64,000 nucleotides of DNA from Desulfobacteraceae bacterium (GTDB lineage: Bacteria > Desulfobacterota > Desulfobacteria > Desulfobacterales > Desulfobacteraceae). Each line of letters opens with the position of its first letter. The stretch's first letter is position 1. This document shows positions 27,101-36,989 of this stretch, one piece after another. Both the position numbers and the translations under genes were made by a program. The stretch lies in NCBI GenBank assembly GCA_016743945.1, contig JADGFI010000008.1, forward strand, positions 124,001 to 188,000, in the 5' to 3' direction. Below the pieces are notes generated by a model, which was given only the letters and a program-made list of their open reading frames with translations, was not told where the DNA came from and searched no databases.

Positions 27101-28516
27101 TTAACTGCATTTTTTCTTAAACGTAGCGGCAGTGCTGATTTCTATATAGGATGCCCCATGTTTGGCCCCGAAGCTGCCGGCCAAAACAATAATCAGGTCA
27201 TCATCCCTAAACTGATTTTCATCAATGAGTCGGCAAATGGAATTTTTAAGGGGTTCTGCCGAGGTGATATCCATGGGAATAAAATCCGCCACGACCCCGA
27301 AAGAAAGGGAAAGCATCCGCATCACACGGTTATCATAGACCTGGGCATAAATAGGATTGTCCCCCCGATAGGCTGCCAATGCCAGGATCGAAGCGCCGGT
27401 GAGAGAATCGGCCACAATTCCCTTGGTATTCAGGCGCAGGGCTGCCTTGACGGCTGATTTGGCAAGATAGGCCGTGACCTTGTTGTCCATGGAATAGGGA
27501 ACATCCACAAAACTGCTTCGTTTGGTCTCCACCTCTTCGGCAATCTTGGCCATGGTTCTTACGGCTACTTCAGGATACTTACCATTGGCAGTTTCTCCGG
27601 ACAGCATCAGGGCATCGGAATGATCCAGACAGGCATTGGCCACATCCGAGACTTCCGCTCTGGTGGGTCTTGGAGAATCAATCATGGAATGGAGCATCTG
27701 GGTGGCCACAATCACGGGTCTTCGTTGTTCAATACAGGTTTTGACAATCTGTTTTTGGATCAACGGAATCTGTTCCGTGGGTATTTCCACGGCAAGATCG
27801 CCCCGGGCAATCATAATCCCATAGGCATGATCTAAAATCTCATCCAGGTTTTGAACGCCCTGGGCATTTTCAATCTTCGCAATGATTTTAATGGAAGATT
27901 TCTTTTTATCCAAAATATCTTGAACCGCAATGACATCTTGTTTGTTTCTGACAAAGGAATGGGCAATAAAATCAAGATCATTGTCTGCGGCAAATTTAAT
28001 AAACCCCTTGTCCTTTTCGCTTAAGGCAGGCAGGCGTACATGGACCGAGGGAATATTGATACTTTTTCTGGCCTGGATCACCCCATCATTTTCCACAAAG
28101 CAAATGAGATGTTCCTCATCCTTTTCCATGACTGCCAGGGCAATATAGCCGTCATCAATAAGGATGGAACTGCCCATGGGAACATCCTTGACAAAATGTT
28201 CATAGGAAACACAGATCACATTTTCACTTGAAATCTCATTGGGAGCGCCTTTGATGCGGATATAGTCCCCATGTTTGACTTTCAGGGGGGCCTTTGCATC
28301 ACAGGTTCTGATTTCAGGTCCCTTGGTGTCCAGAAGGATGCCAATTTTATCGGATACCTTCCGGGTATTGCAAATCACCTCAAGGGCGTCTTCATGGCTC
28401 ATGTGGGCAGTGTTCAGGCGGACCACATTCATTCCGGCCCTGTAAAGTCCGCTGATAAACTCAACAGAACAATTTAAACTAGAGATGGTGGCGACTATTT
28501 TAGTTTTCCGTTGCAC
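27101..28516 (-). CDS. pyk: Pyruvate kinase
   Basis: Makes pyruvate and ATP from phosphoenolpyruvate and ADP. The product is 471 residues from a GTG start at 28516. This start has AAGGAGG eight bases upstream, gives MQRKTKIVATI, and overlaps the holA end by 17 bases; the ATG at 28561 would add 15 unrelated residues. Motifs include ILLDTKGPEIRT, the active-site IKIIAKIENAQGV, MIARGDLAVEIP and VATQMLHSMIDSPRPTRAEVSDVANA. The segment VVRLNTAHMSHEDAL replaces the usual NFSHG, a feature I associate with a Bacteroidota-type subgroup. Last gene of the ileS-lspA-lgt-holA-pyk run. Confidence 0.94.
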   Translation of the reverse strand: MQRKTKIVATISSLNCSVEFISGLYRAGMNVVRLNTAHMSHEDALEVICNTRKVSDKIGILLDTKGPEIRTCDAKAPLKVKHGDYIRIKGAPNEISSENVICVSYEHFVKDVPMGSSILIDDGYIALAVMEKDEEHLICFVENDGVIQARKSINIPSVHVRLPALSEKDKGFIKFAADNDLDFIAHSFVRNKQDVIAVQDILDKKKSSIKIIAKIENAQGVQNLDEILDHAYGIMIARGDLAVEIPTEQIPLIQKQIVKTCIEQRRPVIVATQMLHSMIDSPRPTRAEVSDVANACLDHSDALMLSGETANGKYPEVAVRTMAKIAEEVETKRSSFVDVPYSMDNKVTAYLAKSAVKAALRLNTKGIVADSLTGASILALAAYRGDNPIYAQVYDNRVMRMLSLSFGVVADFIPMDITSAEPLKNSICRLIDENQFRDDDLIIVLAGSFGAKHGASYIEISTAATFKKKCS

Positions 28517-29780
28517 GGGAAGACCCTCCTTTTCTACAGATGGTGATGATGAAATTTTCAATGCTGACTATGGCGTCAATGGGTGATGATTTCAATTGAT
28601 AATCTAAATCACCCAGCGCAATTATAGCATCCTTTAGCTCATCCAGGGAAAAATTTTCAGATTTTTGAAAGGTCAGGAATACAGGATATGGGCTTTTGGG
28701 ATTCGGGGCAAGAAAGAGATCGGTTGGAACCACTTTTTTTTTTTCTTTCCCTGATGGGTTTACCGGGGATAAAAAGTCATCCCGTTCCGCCATTACCTTT
28801 TTTGTTTTTTCATCATAGGCCAGGATTATGGGCATCATATTTTGTGTAAACCCATTAAAATTCATTCTTTTAAAGTTCTGGGGGGCCTTGCTCGTTGAAA
28901 ATGAAAGAATAAAACTTTTTATCATCAAGAGCTTTCGCACCTGATTCTCAAGGGATTTTAGAATCTGGAGGGGATGAAAGCCCTCTTTAAACAGTGAGGA
29001 TAGAAGTGCCAACCCCTTGGCGGCATCCTTTTCCAGCAAGGCATTGGTCAAACTGAAAATGGGATCTTTTTTATCCCGTATCACAACCGCTCGTATATCG
29101 TTGAGTCCAATGACAGGATTGGTACCGGTATAGGCCATGAGTTTTTCAATATTTTTGGCAAAAAGTTCGGGATTAAAACCGGTTTGGTCCAAAAGGGCGT
29201 TAAAGGCTGCAGCATTCATTCTTTTTTTGGATGCTGCCAGCAAATTTTTGGCAATTTCCTGGAGCACCCCTCTCTGTTCGTCAAGATCGGCCTTTCTGAC
29301 ACCCTGGGAGACGGTGCAGTCAATAATAATTCCATGGGTCTGGATGGCTTTGAATATTTTTTTCCTCTTGTCCAGAGTGGAACAGGTCATCACCAGGGTA
29401 TGCTTTTGGGGAATACCCTTTTCAATCAAGGTGCTAAGAAGAGCCGTGTCGGTTTTGGAATAGGAAATTTCAGCGGATGCCGCCCCTGGTAAAAACAGGG
29501 GCGCATTTTTAACGGCAATCACTTTTTGGGACAATAAAAAAGAAAAGGTGGTGGTTTGTTCAATGATATCCCCCATGGAGGTGGTACTGCCCTCAATAAG
29601 GTCAAGGCCAAATTCACGGTTCACATCCTGGAGCAAAAAGTTGGTGAGCCGGTTAAATGCCCCTCTTACTAAAAAAGCCTCTCCGCAGATCAAAAAGAAT
29701 CGAGGTCCTGAGGATGCAACTGGCGATGGAGCAAGGGACCCCAGATAATCTTCAAGACAATTGCATTTAATGATTGGCAT
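28500..29780 (-). CDS. holA: DNA polymerase III delta subunit
   Basis: Clamp-loader subunit that opens the beta clamp. The 426 residues are longer than the usual ~340. The N-terminal P-loop-like domain has FLICGEAFLVRGAFNRL. The middle contains the delta-type VIAVKNAPLFLPG and FNPELFAKNIEKLMAYTG, and the C-terminal helical part has EGFHPLQILKSLENQVRKLLMIK. A lysine-rich insert near residue 330 (SGKEKKKVVP) accounts for part of the extra length. It overlaps lgt by 14 bases and pyk by 17. The family is diverse, so the call rests on overall pattern. Confidence 0.85.
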   Translation of the reverse strand: MPIIKCNCLEDYLGSLAPSPVASSGPRFFLICGEAFLVRGAFNRLTNFLLQDVNREFGLDLIEGSTTSMGDIIEQTTTFSFLLSQKVIAVKNAPLFLPGAASAEISYSKTDTALLSTLIEKGIPQKHTLVMTCSTLDKRKKIFKAIQTHGIIIDCTVSQGVRKADLDEQRGVLQEIAKNLLAASKKRMNAAAFNALLDQTGFNPELFAKNIEKLMAYTGTNPVIGLNDIRAVVIRDKKDPIFSLTNALLEKDAAKGLALLSSLFKEGFHPLQILKSLENQVRKLLMIKSFILSFSTSKAPQNFKRMNFNGFTQNMMPIILAYDEKTKKVMAERDDFLSPVNPSGKEKKKVVPTDLFLAPNPKSPYPVFLTFQKSENFSLDELKDAIIALGDLDYQLKSSPIDAIVSIENFIITICRKGGSSRATEN

Positions 29781-30537
29781 TGGCGGATCTTGATAGCTTT
29801 ATGAGCAAACCCAGGGCGATAAAGGAAATCACCAGACCGATTCCCTGGGACATGGACAAAAATTCAAAGAAAAAATCCCCCCGAAAATCCCCCCGGAAAA
29901 ATTCAATCCCGGATCTGAAAGCCGAATAGAGCATGATATAAACTAGAAAGACCATGCCATGGAATTTTTTTCTTTTTTGCAGCCACATTAACACGAGAAA
30001 AAGTATAAAATTTGAAATGACCATATAGATCTGTGTGGGATGCAAATAAACATTCAAAGGCGCCAGGCCGTCGGGGTTGGTAAATTTTATGGCAAAGGGA
30101 AGATCACATTCTCGTCCATAACAGCAGCCGGCAAACAAACAGCCAAACCGGCCAATGGAATGCCCCAGGGCAATGCCCGGCGCTATGATATCAGCGGTCT
30201 TGGCAATGGGAAGTTTTTTAAGTTTGAGCAGGATAAGGCAGGCCCCAACCGCTGCAATAAATCCACCGAAAAAAACCAACCCGCCATTCCAGATTTTAAA
30301 TATTTCCAAGGGATTGTTACAAAAAGAGTCAAAATTAATCAGCACGTAGAGAACTCTGGCCCCGAGAATGGCGGACAAAAGGATCACAAGAAACAGATCT
30401 GAAATCACCTGGTCAGAGGTATTGTAAAATTTTGCATTCCGCTTGGAAAACCAAACGGCTGCCATAAAACCCAGGGCCAGGAAAAGACCATAGGTATACA
30501 ATTTAATACTGCCAAAATCCAAAAGGATGGGATGCAT
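29767..30537 (-). CDS. lgt: Prolipoprotein diacylglyceryl transferase
   Basis: Inner-membrane enzyme that adds diacylglycerol to the lipobox cysteine of prolipoproteins. The 256 residues have seven hydrophobic spans, the N-terminal HPILLDFGSIKLYTYGL and the signature GHSIGRFGCLFAGCCYGR (about residues 126-143), with HPTQIY downstream. AGAAGG precedes the ATG. It sits 12 bases after lspA, so two lipoprotein-processing enzymes are co-transcribed. The window's ynbE lipoprotein is a possible client. Confidence 0.95.
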   Translation of the reverse strand: MHPILLDFGSIKLYTYGLFLALGFMAAVWFSKRNAKFYNTSDQVISDLFLVILLSAILGARVLYVLINFDSFCNNPLEIFKIWNGGLVFFGGFIAAVGACLILLKLKKLPIAKTADIIAPGIALGHSIGRFGCLFAGCCYGRECDLPFAIKFTNPDGLAPLNVYLHPTQIYMVISNFILFLVLMWLQKRKKFHGMVFLVYIMLYSAFRSGIEFFRGDFRGDFFFEFLSMSQGIGLVISFIALGLLIKLSRSANANH

Positions 30538-30549
30538 ATAAACCTTCTC

Positions 30550-31038
30550 TTAAAAATCCGGTATTTTATTAAATACCACATGGTAAATCAGGATGGCCAT
30601 GCCGATACTGATGGCGCTGTCCGCAACATTGAAGGCTGGCCAATGGGCTGTGCCCACATAAAAATCTAAAAAATCCACTACCTTGCCAAATCTAAACCGG
30701 TCAATCAGGTTGCCGATGGCCCCGCCAAAAATCAGGGCCAGTCCAAAGGAAAGAAAAACAAGATTCCTCGCCGTTCGTCTATAAAGCCAGAGAATAAACA
30801 GGGCAACCAGGGAGGAAAGAAAAAGAAAAATAAATTTTCTTACCCAGGGGGACCCACTGGCAAAAAAACCAAAGGCCCCTCCGGGATTCAGCACATGATT
30901 GATATTAAAAAAATTGTCCACCACGACGATATGATCGTGGAGTGCCAAATTAAGGGTGATCAGATATTTTGTTACCTGGTCAACAAGGACAACTCCCCCG
31001 CTGACCAGGATCAACCTTATCAGTTCTTTTGTTCCCAA
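30550..31038 (-). CDS. lspA: Lipoprotein signal peptidase (signal peptidase II)
   Basis: Aspartyl membrane protease that removes the signal peptide of lipidated prolipoproteins. It is about 162 residues from a TTG at 31038, which has AAAGGAA six bases upstream and lies just after the ileS stop; the ATG at 31080 would overlap ileS by 31 bases and add a non-family Cys-containing stretch. Four hydrophobic spans and both catalytic Asp motifs are visible: GAIGNLIDRF and FNVADSAISIG. GGAFGFF lies in the periplasmic loop. Order ileS-lspA is widespread in bacteria. Confidence 0.93.
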   Translation of the reverse strand: MGTKELIRLILVSGGVVLVDQVTKYLITLNLALHDHIVVVDNFFNINHVLNPGGAFGFFASGSPWVRKFIFLFLSSLVALFILWLYRRTARNLVFLSFGLALIFGGAIGNLIDRFRFGKVVDFLDFYVGTAHWPAFNVADSAISIGMAILIYHVVFNKIPDF

Positions 31039-31049
31039 GGCGCTTTCCT

Positions 31050-33845
31050 TTAAAGGATGAATTTTAAGGCAGCTGCACATCGTGGGCAGGCCGTGGGATG
31101 CTCGGTATCTTCTCCAATCCCTGTATCAAACCGCCAGCAGCGCTCACATTTTTCCCCGGTCGCCCGGGTAACTCGAATGGCAAGTCCCTCAATCTCTTTG
31201 CCAAGGTAAGCATCCCCCTCTATACTCTCCACCAGGGTTGCAGCGGAAACAATGAAGATATCGTTGAGATTTTCCGTCAGGTTTTCCAGGTGGTCTTTGA
31301 GTTCAGAATCAGACACTTTAATTTCAAGGGCTGCATCCAGGGGATGCCCAATAAGTTTTGCTGTCCTTGCCTCTTCCAAAGCCTTGGTAACTTCTGCTCT
31401 CAGACCTCTGATATTTTCCCATTTAAGGGCCAGGGCCTCATCTTTCCACGCCTGGTTTAAGACCACCATCTCTTCTAAGTGAATACTTTCTTTTTTTGCG
31501 TCTGTGGGCATATGTTTATAAATTTCATCTGCCGTAAAGGGCAAAATGGGTGCCATGAGTTTCACAAGGGCTTCCAAAATTGTTGCCATGACCGTTTGGG
31601 CATCCCGCCTTAATGAATCGGTCGAAGGCGAGGTATACAATCTGTCCTTGATGATGTCCAGATAAAAATTAGACAAATCCTTTACACAAAAATTATGCAG
31701 GGTATGGTAAATGGTATGAAATTCATAATTTTCATAGGCACAAAGGGACTTTTCCACCACCACATGGAGGCGATGGAGGATAAACCGGTCCAGTTCGGAC
31801 ATGGTGGCAACAGGGCGCAAATCGCGGGTGATGTCAAAATCAGAAAAATTGCCCAGCATAAACCGGCAGGTATTTCGAATCCTGCGGTAGGCATCGGACA
31901 ATTGTTTGATAATGTTATTGGACATACTTACATCCCCCCGGTAATCGGCAGAGGCTGCCCACAGGCGCAATACATCGGCGCCATATTGGTTTATAACCGT
32001 GTCAGGCGCCACCACATTGCCAACCGACTTGGACATTTTTCGTCCGTTTTCATCCACCACAAATCCGTGGGTCAAAACGGCTTTATAGGGCGCATTCCCG
32101 GTCCTGCCGACGCCTGTGAGCAAAGAGGAATGAAACCATCCCCTGTGCTGGTCACTGCCTTCGAGGTACAAGTCAGCGGGACGCAAAAGCCCTTCCCTTT
32201 CATCCAGAACCGCCGCATGGCTGATGCCGGAATCAAACCAGACATCCAGGATATTGTGATCCTTGGTAAATTCCTTGCAGCCGCAGGCCGCACAGACGGA
32301 TCCTTCGGGCATGAGAAAATCAGCCTCTTTTTCAAACCAGATATCAGAAGAAAATTTGGTAAAAAGAGCATGGATTTTATCCACGGATTCCCGGGTTACA
32401 TGGACTTTTTTACAGCCTTTACAATGGAAAACCGGAATGGGAACTCCCCAGGACCGCTGGCGGGACAAACACCAATCCGGACGGTTTTCAATCATGGAGT
32501 AGATTCTTTCCCTGCCCCAGGAGGGGATCCAATGTACATTATTGATCTCTTCAAGGGCTTTTTTTCTCAGATTCATCTTGTCCATGGAAATAAACCATTG
32601 GGGGGTGGCCCGGTAAATAACCGGTTTCTTACACCGCCAGCAATGGGGATAGGAATGGGACAGATTTTCATTTTTTAACAGCGCATTTTTCTTTTCAAGG
32701 ACCTCATTGATGGTCTTGTTTGCCTTGAATATGAACTGTCCCCCAAATAATTCAACCTCCTTGGAAAACACCCCGTTGTCCTCCACCGGGGAATAGCAGT
32801 CCAGGCCGTATCGCTTGCCTACAATATGATCGTCTGCACCGTGTCCAGGAGCCGTATGAACACACCCGGTACCGGCTTCAAGGGTAACATGATCCCCAAG
32901 GATGATCAAAGAATCCCGATCATAAATGGGGTGGGTACAGCGTTTATTTTCAAGGTCCTTGGCGGCAATTTCGGCAAGAATGGTATAATTTTCAAATCCA
33001 AAGGTCTGCATTACCGGATCAACCAATTCTTTGGCCAGGATAATCACGTCGTGACCCTCAATTTTCACGGCAGCATATACAAAATCTGGATGCAGACAAA
33101 CCCCTAAGTTCGCCGGGATGGTCCATGGGGTTGTGGTCCAGATAACCATGGAAACCGGTGTATCGCCAAGGCCTGGAATCAGGCTTGAAATGTCATCTTT
33201 TAAGGGGAATTTCACATAAATTGAGGGGGAGGTATGGTCGTGGTATTCAATTTCTGCTTCGGCCAAAGCCGTTTGGCAGTTGCAGCACCAATAAATGGGT
33301 TTTTTGCCCAGAAACATATCTCCAGACAGGGCAAACTCCCCACACTCCTTGGCAATTCTGGCCTCGTAGGGGGTGTTCATGGTCAGATAGGGGGTGTCCC
33401 ATTCGCCTGCCACGCCAAACCGCTTAAACTCATCGCGCTGGATCCCCACAAATTTGGCAGCATAGGAACGGCATTCCTGTCTCACCTGAACCGCTGTCAT
33501 CTGGGCCTTCTTTTTGCCCAGCTTTTTGTCCACATTGTGTTCAATAGGAAGTCCGTGGCAGTCCCAACCTGGAACATAGGGGGCATCAAATCCTGACATC
33601 TGGCGGGATCGGATAATGATATCTTTTAACACTTTATTGAGGGCATGGCCCATGTGAAGGTGACCGTTGGCATAGGGAGGGCCGTCATGGAGAATAAACT
33701 TAGGTTTATTTTTTGATTGTTCCCTTAATTTTTCATATATTTTATTTTGTTCCCACTCCTTGAGCATTTCAGGCTCGCGCTGGGGAAGGTTCGCCTTCAT
33801 GGCAAATTGGGTTGAAGGCAGGTTCAGTGTTTTTTTATAATCCAT
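31050..33845 (-). CDS. ileS: Isoleucyl-tRNA synthetase
   Basis: Class I synthetase of 931 residues, bacterial type. It shows the HIGH-type motif [17 protein letters not shown] (about residues 55-71), the editing domain with [13 protein letters not shown] and [31 protein letters not shown], the KMSKS loop [10 protein letters not shown], and a C-terminal zinc site (CERCWR with CPRCAAAL). AGGAGG precedes the ATG. It heads the ileS-lspA-lgt-holA-pyk run. No T-box-like leader was seen upstream. Confidence 0.98.
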   Translation of the reverse strand: MDYKKTLNLPSTQFAMKANLPQREPEMLKEWEQNKIYEKLREQSKNKPKFILHDGPPYANGHLHMGHALNKVLKDIIIRSRQMSGFDAPYVPGWDCHGLPIEHNVDKKLGKKKAQMTAVQVRQECRSYAAKFVGIQRDEFKRFGVAGEWDTPYLTMNTPYEARIAKECGEFALSGDMFLGKKPIYWCCNCQTALAEAEIEYHDHTSPSIYVKFPLKDDISSLIPGLGDTPVSMVIWTTTPWTIPANLGVCLHPDFVYAAVKIEGHDVIILAKELVDPVMQTFGFENYTILAEIAAKDLENKRCTHPIYDRDSLIILGDHVTLEAGTGCVHTAPGHGADDHIVGKRYGLDCYSPVEDNGVFSKEVELFGGQFIFKANKTINEVLEKKNALLKNENLSHSYPHCWRCKKPVIYRATPQWFISMDKMNLRKKALEEINNVHWIPSWGRERIYSMIENRPDWCLSRQRSWGVPIPVFHCKGCKKVHVTRESVDKIHALFTKFSSDIWFEKEADFLMPEGSVCAACGCKEFTKDHNILDVWFDSGISHAAVLDEREGLLRPADLYLEGSDQHRGWFHSSLLTGVGRTGNAPYKAVLTHGFVVDENGRKMSKSVGNVVAPDTVINQYGADVLRLWAASADYRGDVSMSNNIIKQLSDAYRRIRNTCRFMLGNFSDFDITRDLRPVATMSELDRFILHRLHVVVEKSLCAYENYEFHTIYHTLHNFCVKDLSNFYLDIIKDRLYTSPSTDSLRRDAQTVMATILEALVKLMAPILPFTADEIYKHMPTDAKKESIHLEEMVVLNQAWKDEALALKWENIRGLRAEVTKALEEARTAKLIGHPLDAALEIKVSDSELKDHLENLTENLNDIFIVSAATLVESIEGDAYLGKEIEGLAIRVTRATGEKCERCWRFDTGIGEDTEHPTACPRCAAALKFIL

Positions 33846-34153
33846 TATTCCTCCGATATGCGGATAAATTTATATTCAATATTAAACTTTCTTTTCTAAA
33901 GGAAATGCCTGAAAAAGTCAAGGAATATAAGGTTTTTGACGGGTGTGATTTAAGAATAAAGAAGGAAAATTTAATGAATTTGGTTATGGGAAGGTTTACA
34001 AGATGTTTCGCCGTATACCCATCCACACCACCAGTATTTTTTTTCTTGACATAACCATACTAAAAAGGTAGGGATTTATCATAGGTCTTTAGTTGGGTAT
34101 AAAAATAGTATTAATACAACCATTTCACAACAAATCAACCAGAGGATTGGACC
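33846..34153. other. Intergenic control region between divergent ileS and hmcA
   Basis: 308 bases without a gene. Reading toward hmcA, there is a perfect TTGACA at 34046-34051 with a poor -10 (TAGGGA) 17 bases later, then an AT-rich segment with a palindrome at 34108-34117. On the ileS side only the AGGAGG ribosome site is clear. Both divergent operons must start here. Confidence 0.7.
34108..34117. promoter_or_regulatory. Perfect 10-bp palindrome upstream of hmcA, possible operator
   Basis: GTATTAATAC reads the same on both strands and lies 36 bases before the hmcA ATG, downstream of the candidate -35. An Rrf2-type regulator at the end of the same operon is a possible ligand. This is inference from position. 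Confidence 0.3.
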
Positions 34154-35734
34154 ATGTCAAAAGTAAAGTCATTCCATTTGATGATGATTGCTGCGGTTAT
34201 TTTCATTTCACTCCCTCTTGCGGGCATCACCTATGAAAAAAAAACAAGCAAGCCCAGGGAACCGGATACCATTGAAATTAACATCATGACTGAAAAACCC
34301 GACAATGAAAAAGCGGGCAATGAAATGTTACCGGTTGATTTTTTGCACACAGTTCACAACCAGGCCGTTGAAGGCCAGTGCATCAAATGTCATATTAAAA
34401 CCGATACCGGCTTTGTTTTTAAATTCAAACGCCAGGATCAGCAGCCCTCAATGGAATTTTATCATGACAATTGCATTACCTGTCATATAGAACAAAAACA
34501 AGAAGGGAAAAAGTCAGGTCCCATGGCTGCTGAATGCAGAAGTTGTCACGGCAGCAAGAGACAACCTTCAGGCATGGCCTGGGAAAAAATTAATTTTGAC
34601 AAATCCCTGCATTTTGTTCATGAAACATCAAAGGCCATTCCATCCGCTGACCCATCAGAAACCGACAATTGCTCTGCCTGCCACCATAAATACAATGAAA
34701 AGACCAAACAAACCTATTTTGTCCCAGGAGAAGAAGAATCCTGTACCTATTGCCACAAAGGAATAGAAAAAGAGGGTATTCGATCTTTGAAAACAGCCAC
34801 CCACGATTCCTGCGTCAGCTGCCATCTTATAATGGCGGAAAAAGAAATCACGGCCGGTCCCGTCACCTGTCAGGGCTGCCACACAAAAACAGAACAGGCC
34901 AAAATCAAACCAGCGCAAAATATCACCCGGATGAAAAGAAATCAGCCCGACGAGGTGTTCATGACCGGATTATTCTCCAAAGGCGAAGATCCTAAATATC
35001 TGATGACCCCGGTGGCATTTGATCATAAAAGCCATGAAAAAAACGCTGAAAGCTGTATCGCCTGCCACCACGACACCTTAAAAAAATGCAGAGACTGCCA
35101 CAGCCCGACAGGGGATGTCAATGGCAATTTTATCCCACTTGAACAGGCCATGCATTCAACAAAGACCTCTCAAAGCTGTGTCGGGTGTCACGCAAAACAG
35201 ACCAAAAAAGCTGATTGTGCCGGATGCCATGACCTGATGCCGGATCGCCGGCCCAGTGAAAACAACTGTATCACCTGTCATAATACCGGTGACAATACCC
35301 TGATAACCGACAAGGATCTTCAAAAGGCCGCCGCCGCTCAAACCCTGAAAACGCAATCGAGTCCGTATTCATCGGCGGCCATAGACAAGATCCCTGAAAC
35401 CGTTACCATAGACAGCCTTGCCAAGGAATACAAACCCAGCCAGTTCCCCCACCGGAAAATGGTGGCGGCCATTGCAGACCGGGTTGAAACAAGTGATTTG
35501 GCAAAAACTTTTCACCAGGGACAGGAAACGCTCTGTCTGGGATGCCACCACAACAGCCCCCCATCAACGGAACCGCCTAAATGTGGCTCCTGTCACGGGA
35601 AAAAAACCGACATTGAAAATGGCCGACCACATCTGAAAGGCGCCTACCATGGCCAATGCATTTCTTGTCACGAAAAAATGCAGGTTAAAACTATTTTAGC
35701 AACCGAATGCGTTAAATGTCATGAAAAAAAATAA
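34154..35734 (+). CDS. hmcA: High-molecular-weight cytochrome c, 16 haems (HmcA)
   Basis: Periplasmic electron carrier of the Hmc transmembrane complex. The 526-residue protein has an N-terminal signal peptide (hydrophobic core about residues 8-24). Counting by eye gives exactly 16 CxxCH haem sites, the first at residues 76-80 (CIKCH) and the last four residues from the end (CVKCH). All are CxxCH; no CxxxxCH variant is present. Extra histidines are spread between the sites as axial ligands. Length and haem number match HmcA of Desulfovibrio. AGAGG is upstream of the ATG. HmcA receives electrons from cytochrome c3 and passes them to HmcB-E. Confidence 0.93.
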   Translation: MSKVKSFHLMMIAAVIFISLPLAGITYEKKTSKPREPDTIEINIMTEKPDNEKAGNEMLPVDFLHTVHNQAVEGQCIKCHIKTDTGFVFKFKRQDQQPSMEFYHDNCITCHIEQKQEGKKSGPMAAECRSCHGSKRQPSGMAWEKINFDKSLHFVHETSKAIPSADPSETDNCSACHHKYNEKTKQTYFVPGEEESCTYCHKGIEKEGIRSLKTATHDSCVSCHLIMAEKEITAGPVTCQGCHTKTEQAKIKPAQNITRMKRNQPDEVFMTGLFSKGEDPKYLMTPVAFDHKSHEKNAESCIACHHDTLKKCRDCHSPTGDVNGNFIPLEQAMHSTKTSQSCVGCHAKQTKKADCAGCHDLMPDRRPSENNCITCHNTGDNTLITDKDLQKAAAAQTLKTQSSPYSSAAIDKIPETVTIDSLAKEYKPSQFPHRKMVAAIADRVETSDLAKTFHQGQETLCLGCHHNSPPSTEPPKCGSCHGKKTDIENGRPHLKGAYHGQCISCHEKMQVKTILATECVKCHEKK

Positions 35735-35777
35735 ATCGTCATTATGGATACAAGACAAATTTAATAGAGGATAAATT

Positions 35778-36989
35778 ATGGCTATTTCTCGAAGAAAGTT
35801 TATAGGCTGTATCGGTGCTGCCCTGGGAAGCTCCGCCAGTGTCCTGGGCAATGCCTATGGTGCCTCCAACAAACATTTCAAGGGCCACCCGAATAGCTTC
35901 GGCGTTCTACACGACATCACCAAATGCATTGGGTGCCGGAAATGTGAACAGGCCTGCAACCAGGTCAATGACCTTCCCGACCCAGATAAAGCCTTTGATG
36001 ACCTGTCTGTCCTGGAACAAACAAGGCGAACCCAGGCAGACAGCTACACCGTGGTGAACCAATTCGACCGTGACAAGGACACCCAAAGCGACCAGGACAC
36101 AAAGGGTTCGCCACTCTTTGTAAAAAAACAATGCAACCATTGCCTGGAACCTGCCTGTGCATCGGCATGTTTTGTAAAGGCCTTTACAAAAACCAAAACC
36201 GGTGCCGTGGTCTATGATGAAAGTTTATGTGTCGGTTGCCGGTACTGCATGGTGGCCTGTCCCTTTGAAATCCCGGCCTATGAATATCACAAGGCATTAA
36301 CGCCCAGTGTCACCAAATGCACCATGTGCCATCCCCGGCTACTTGAAGGCAAATTGCCCGGATGCGTTGACGCCTGTCCAAAAGAAGCCTTGATATTTGG
36401 CGAACGGGACAAATTGATCAGGGCGGCCTGGAAAAGAATCGACAAATTTTCCGACCAATACATCCCCCACGTCTATGGAGAGCATGAAATGGGCGGAACC
36501 AGCTGGCTGTATATTTCAGGACAACCTTTTTCCAAGACAGGCATGAGAGAAGACCTGGGCATAAAATCAGCACCTGAACTGACCGCCGGTGCATTGTCCG
36601 CCGTTCCCATTATTGTGGGACTCTGGCCGGTGCTTCTCACCGGGGCCTATGCCATCTCCAAGAGAAAAGACAAGATTGCCGCCCAGGAGCAGGAAGCAGC
36701 TGTTGCCCGGACCATCACAACATCAAAGCAAGACACAACAAACCAATTAGATGCGCTCAGACAAAAAATGACCCAGGAAAAAACAGCTGCCATTAATTTT
36801 GAAGTAAAAAAAGCTCTGGAAGAAGCCGCTAAAGAGGCCGAAGCTGCCAAAGAAGTCGAAAAACCCCAGGTGGATCAGCCACAAGATGAAGACAAATCCG
36901 CCAAAGGGTCACAATTAAAAGACACAACCCCAAAAGATGACTTATCAGATGACATATCAAAGGATACAGTTGGCAGGGAGGAGGTATAA
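35778..36989 (+). CDS. hmcB: Hmc complex iron-sulfur subunit (HmcB)
   Basis: A 403-residue ferredoxin-like subunit. It has a twin-arginine type signal (ISRRKFIG, residues 3-10), then four cysteine groups for four [4Fe-4S] clusters: [12 protein letters not shown] (Cys50, 53, 56, 60), [29 protein letters not shown] and [21 protein letters not shown] single membrane span (about residues 272-293, [20 protein letters not shown]) follows. The last ~110 residues are charged and helical, rich in Lys, Glu and Ala. It links periplasmic haems of HmcA with the NrfD-like HmcC. The stop is immediately followed by the hmcC ATG. The long coiled tail is more than ferredoxin subunits need. Confidence 0.92.
   Translation: MAISRRKFIGCIGAALGSSASVLGNAYGASNKHFKGHPNSFGVLHDITKCIGCRKCEQACNQVNDLPDPDKAFDDLSVLEQTRRTQADSYTVVNQFDRDKDTQSDQDTKGSPLFVKKQCNHCLEPACASACFVKAFTKTKTGAVVYDESLCVGCRYCMVACPFEIPAYEYHKALTPSVTKCTMCHPRLLEGKLPGCVDACPKEALIFGERDKLIRAAWKRIDKFSDQYIPHVYGEHEMGGTSWLYISGQPFSKTGMREDLGIKSAPELTAGALSAVPIIVGLWPVLLTGAYAISKRKDKIAAQEQEAAVARTITTSKQDTTNQLDALRQKMTQEKTAAINFEVKKALEEAAKEAEAAKEVEKPQVDQPQDEDKSAKGSQLKDTTPKDDLSDDISKDTVGREEV

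Noticed and set aside
31695..32678. Long plus-strand open frame opposite ileS (327 codons)
   Set aside because: It is the antisense shadow of the well-supported ileS gene, has no ribosome site and no recognisable domain.
33846..34153. T-box leader for ileS
   Set aside because: No T-box sequence or antiterminator pairing was found, and T-boxes are rare in this phylum.
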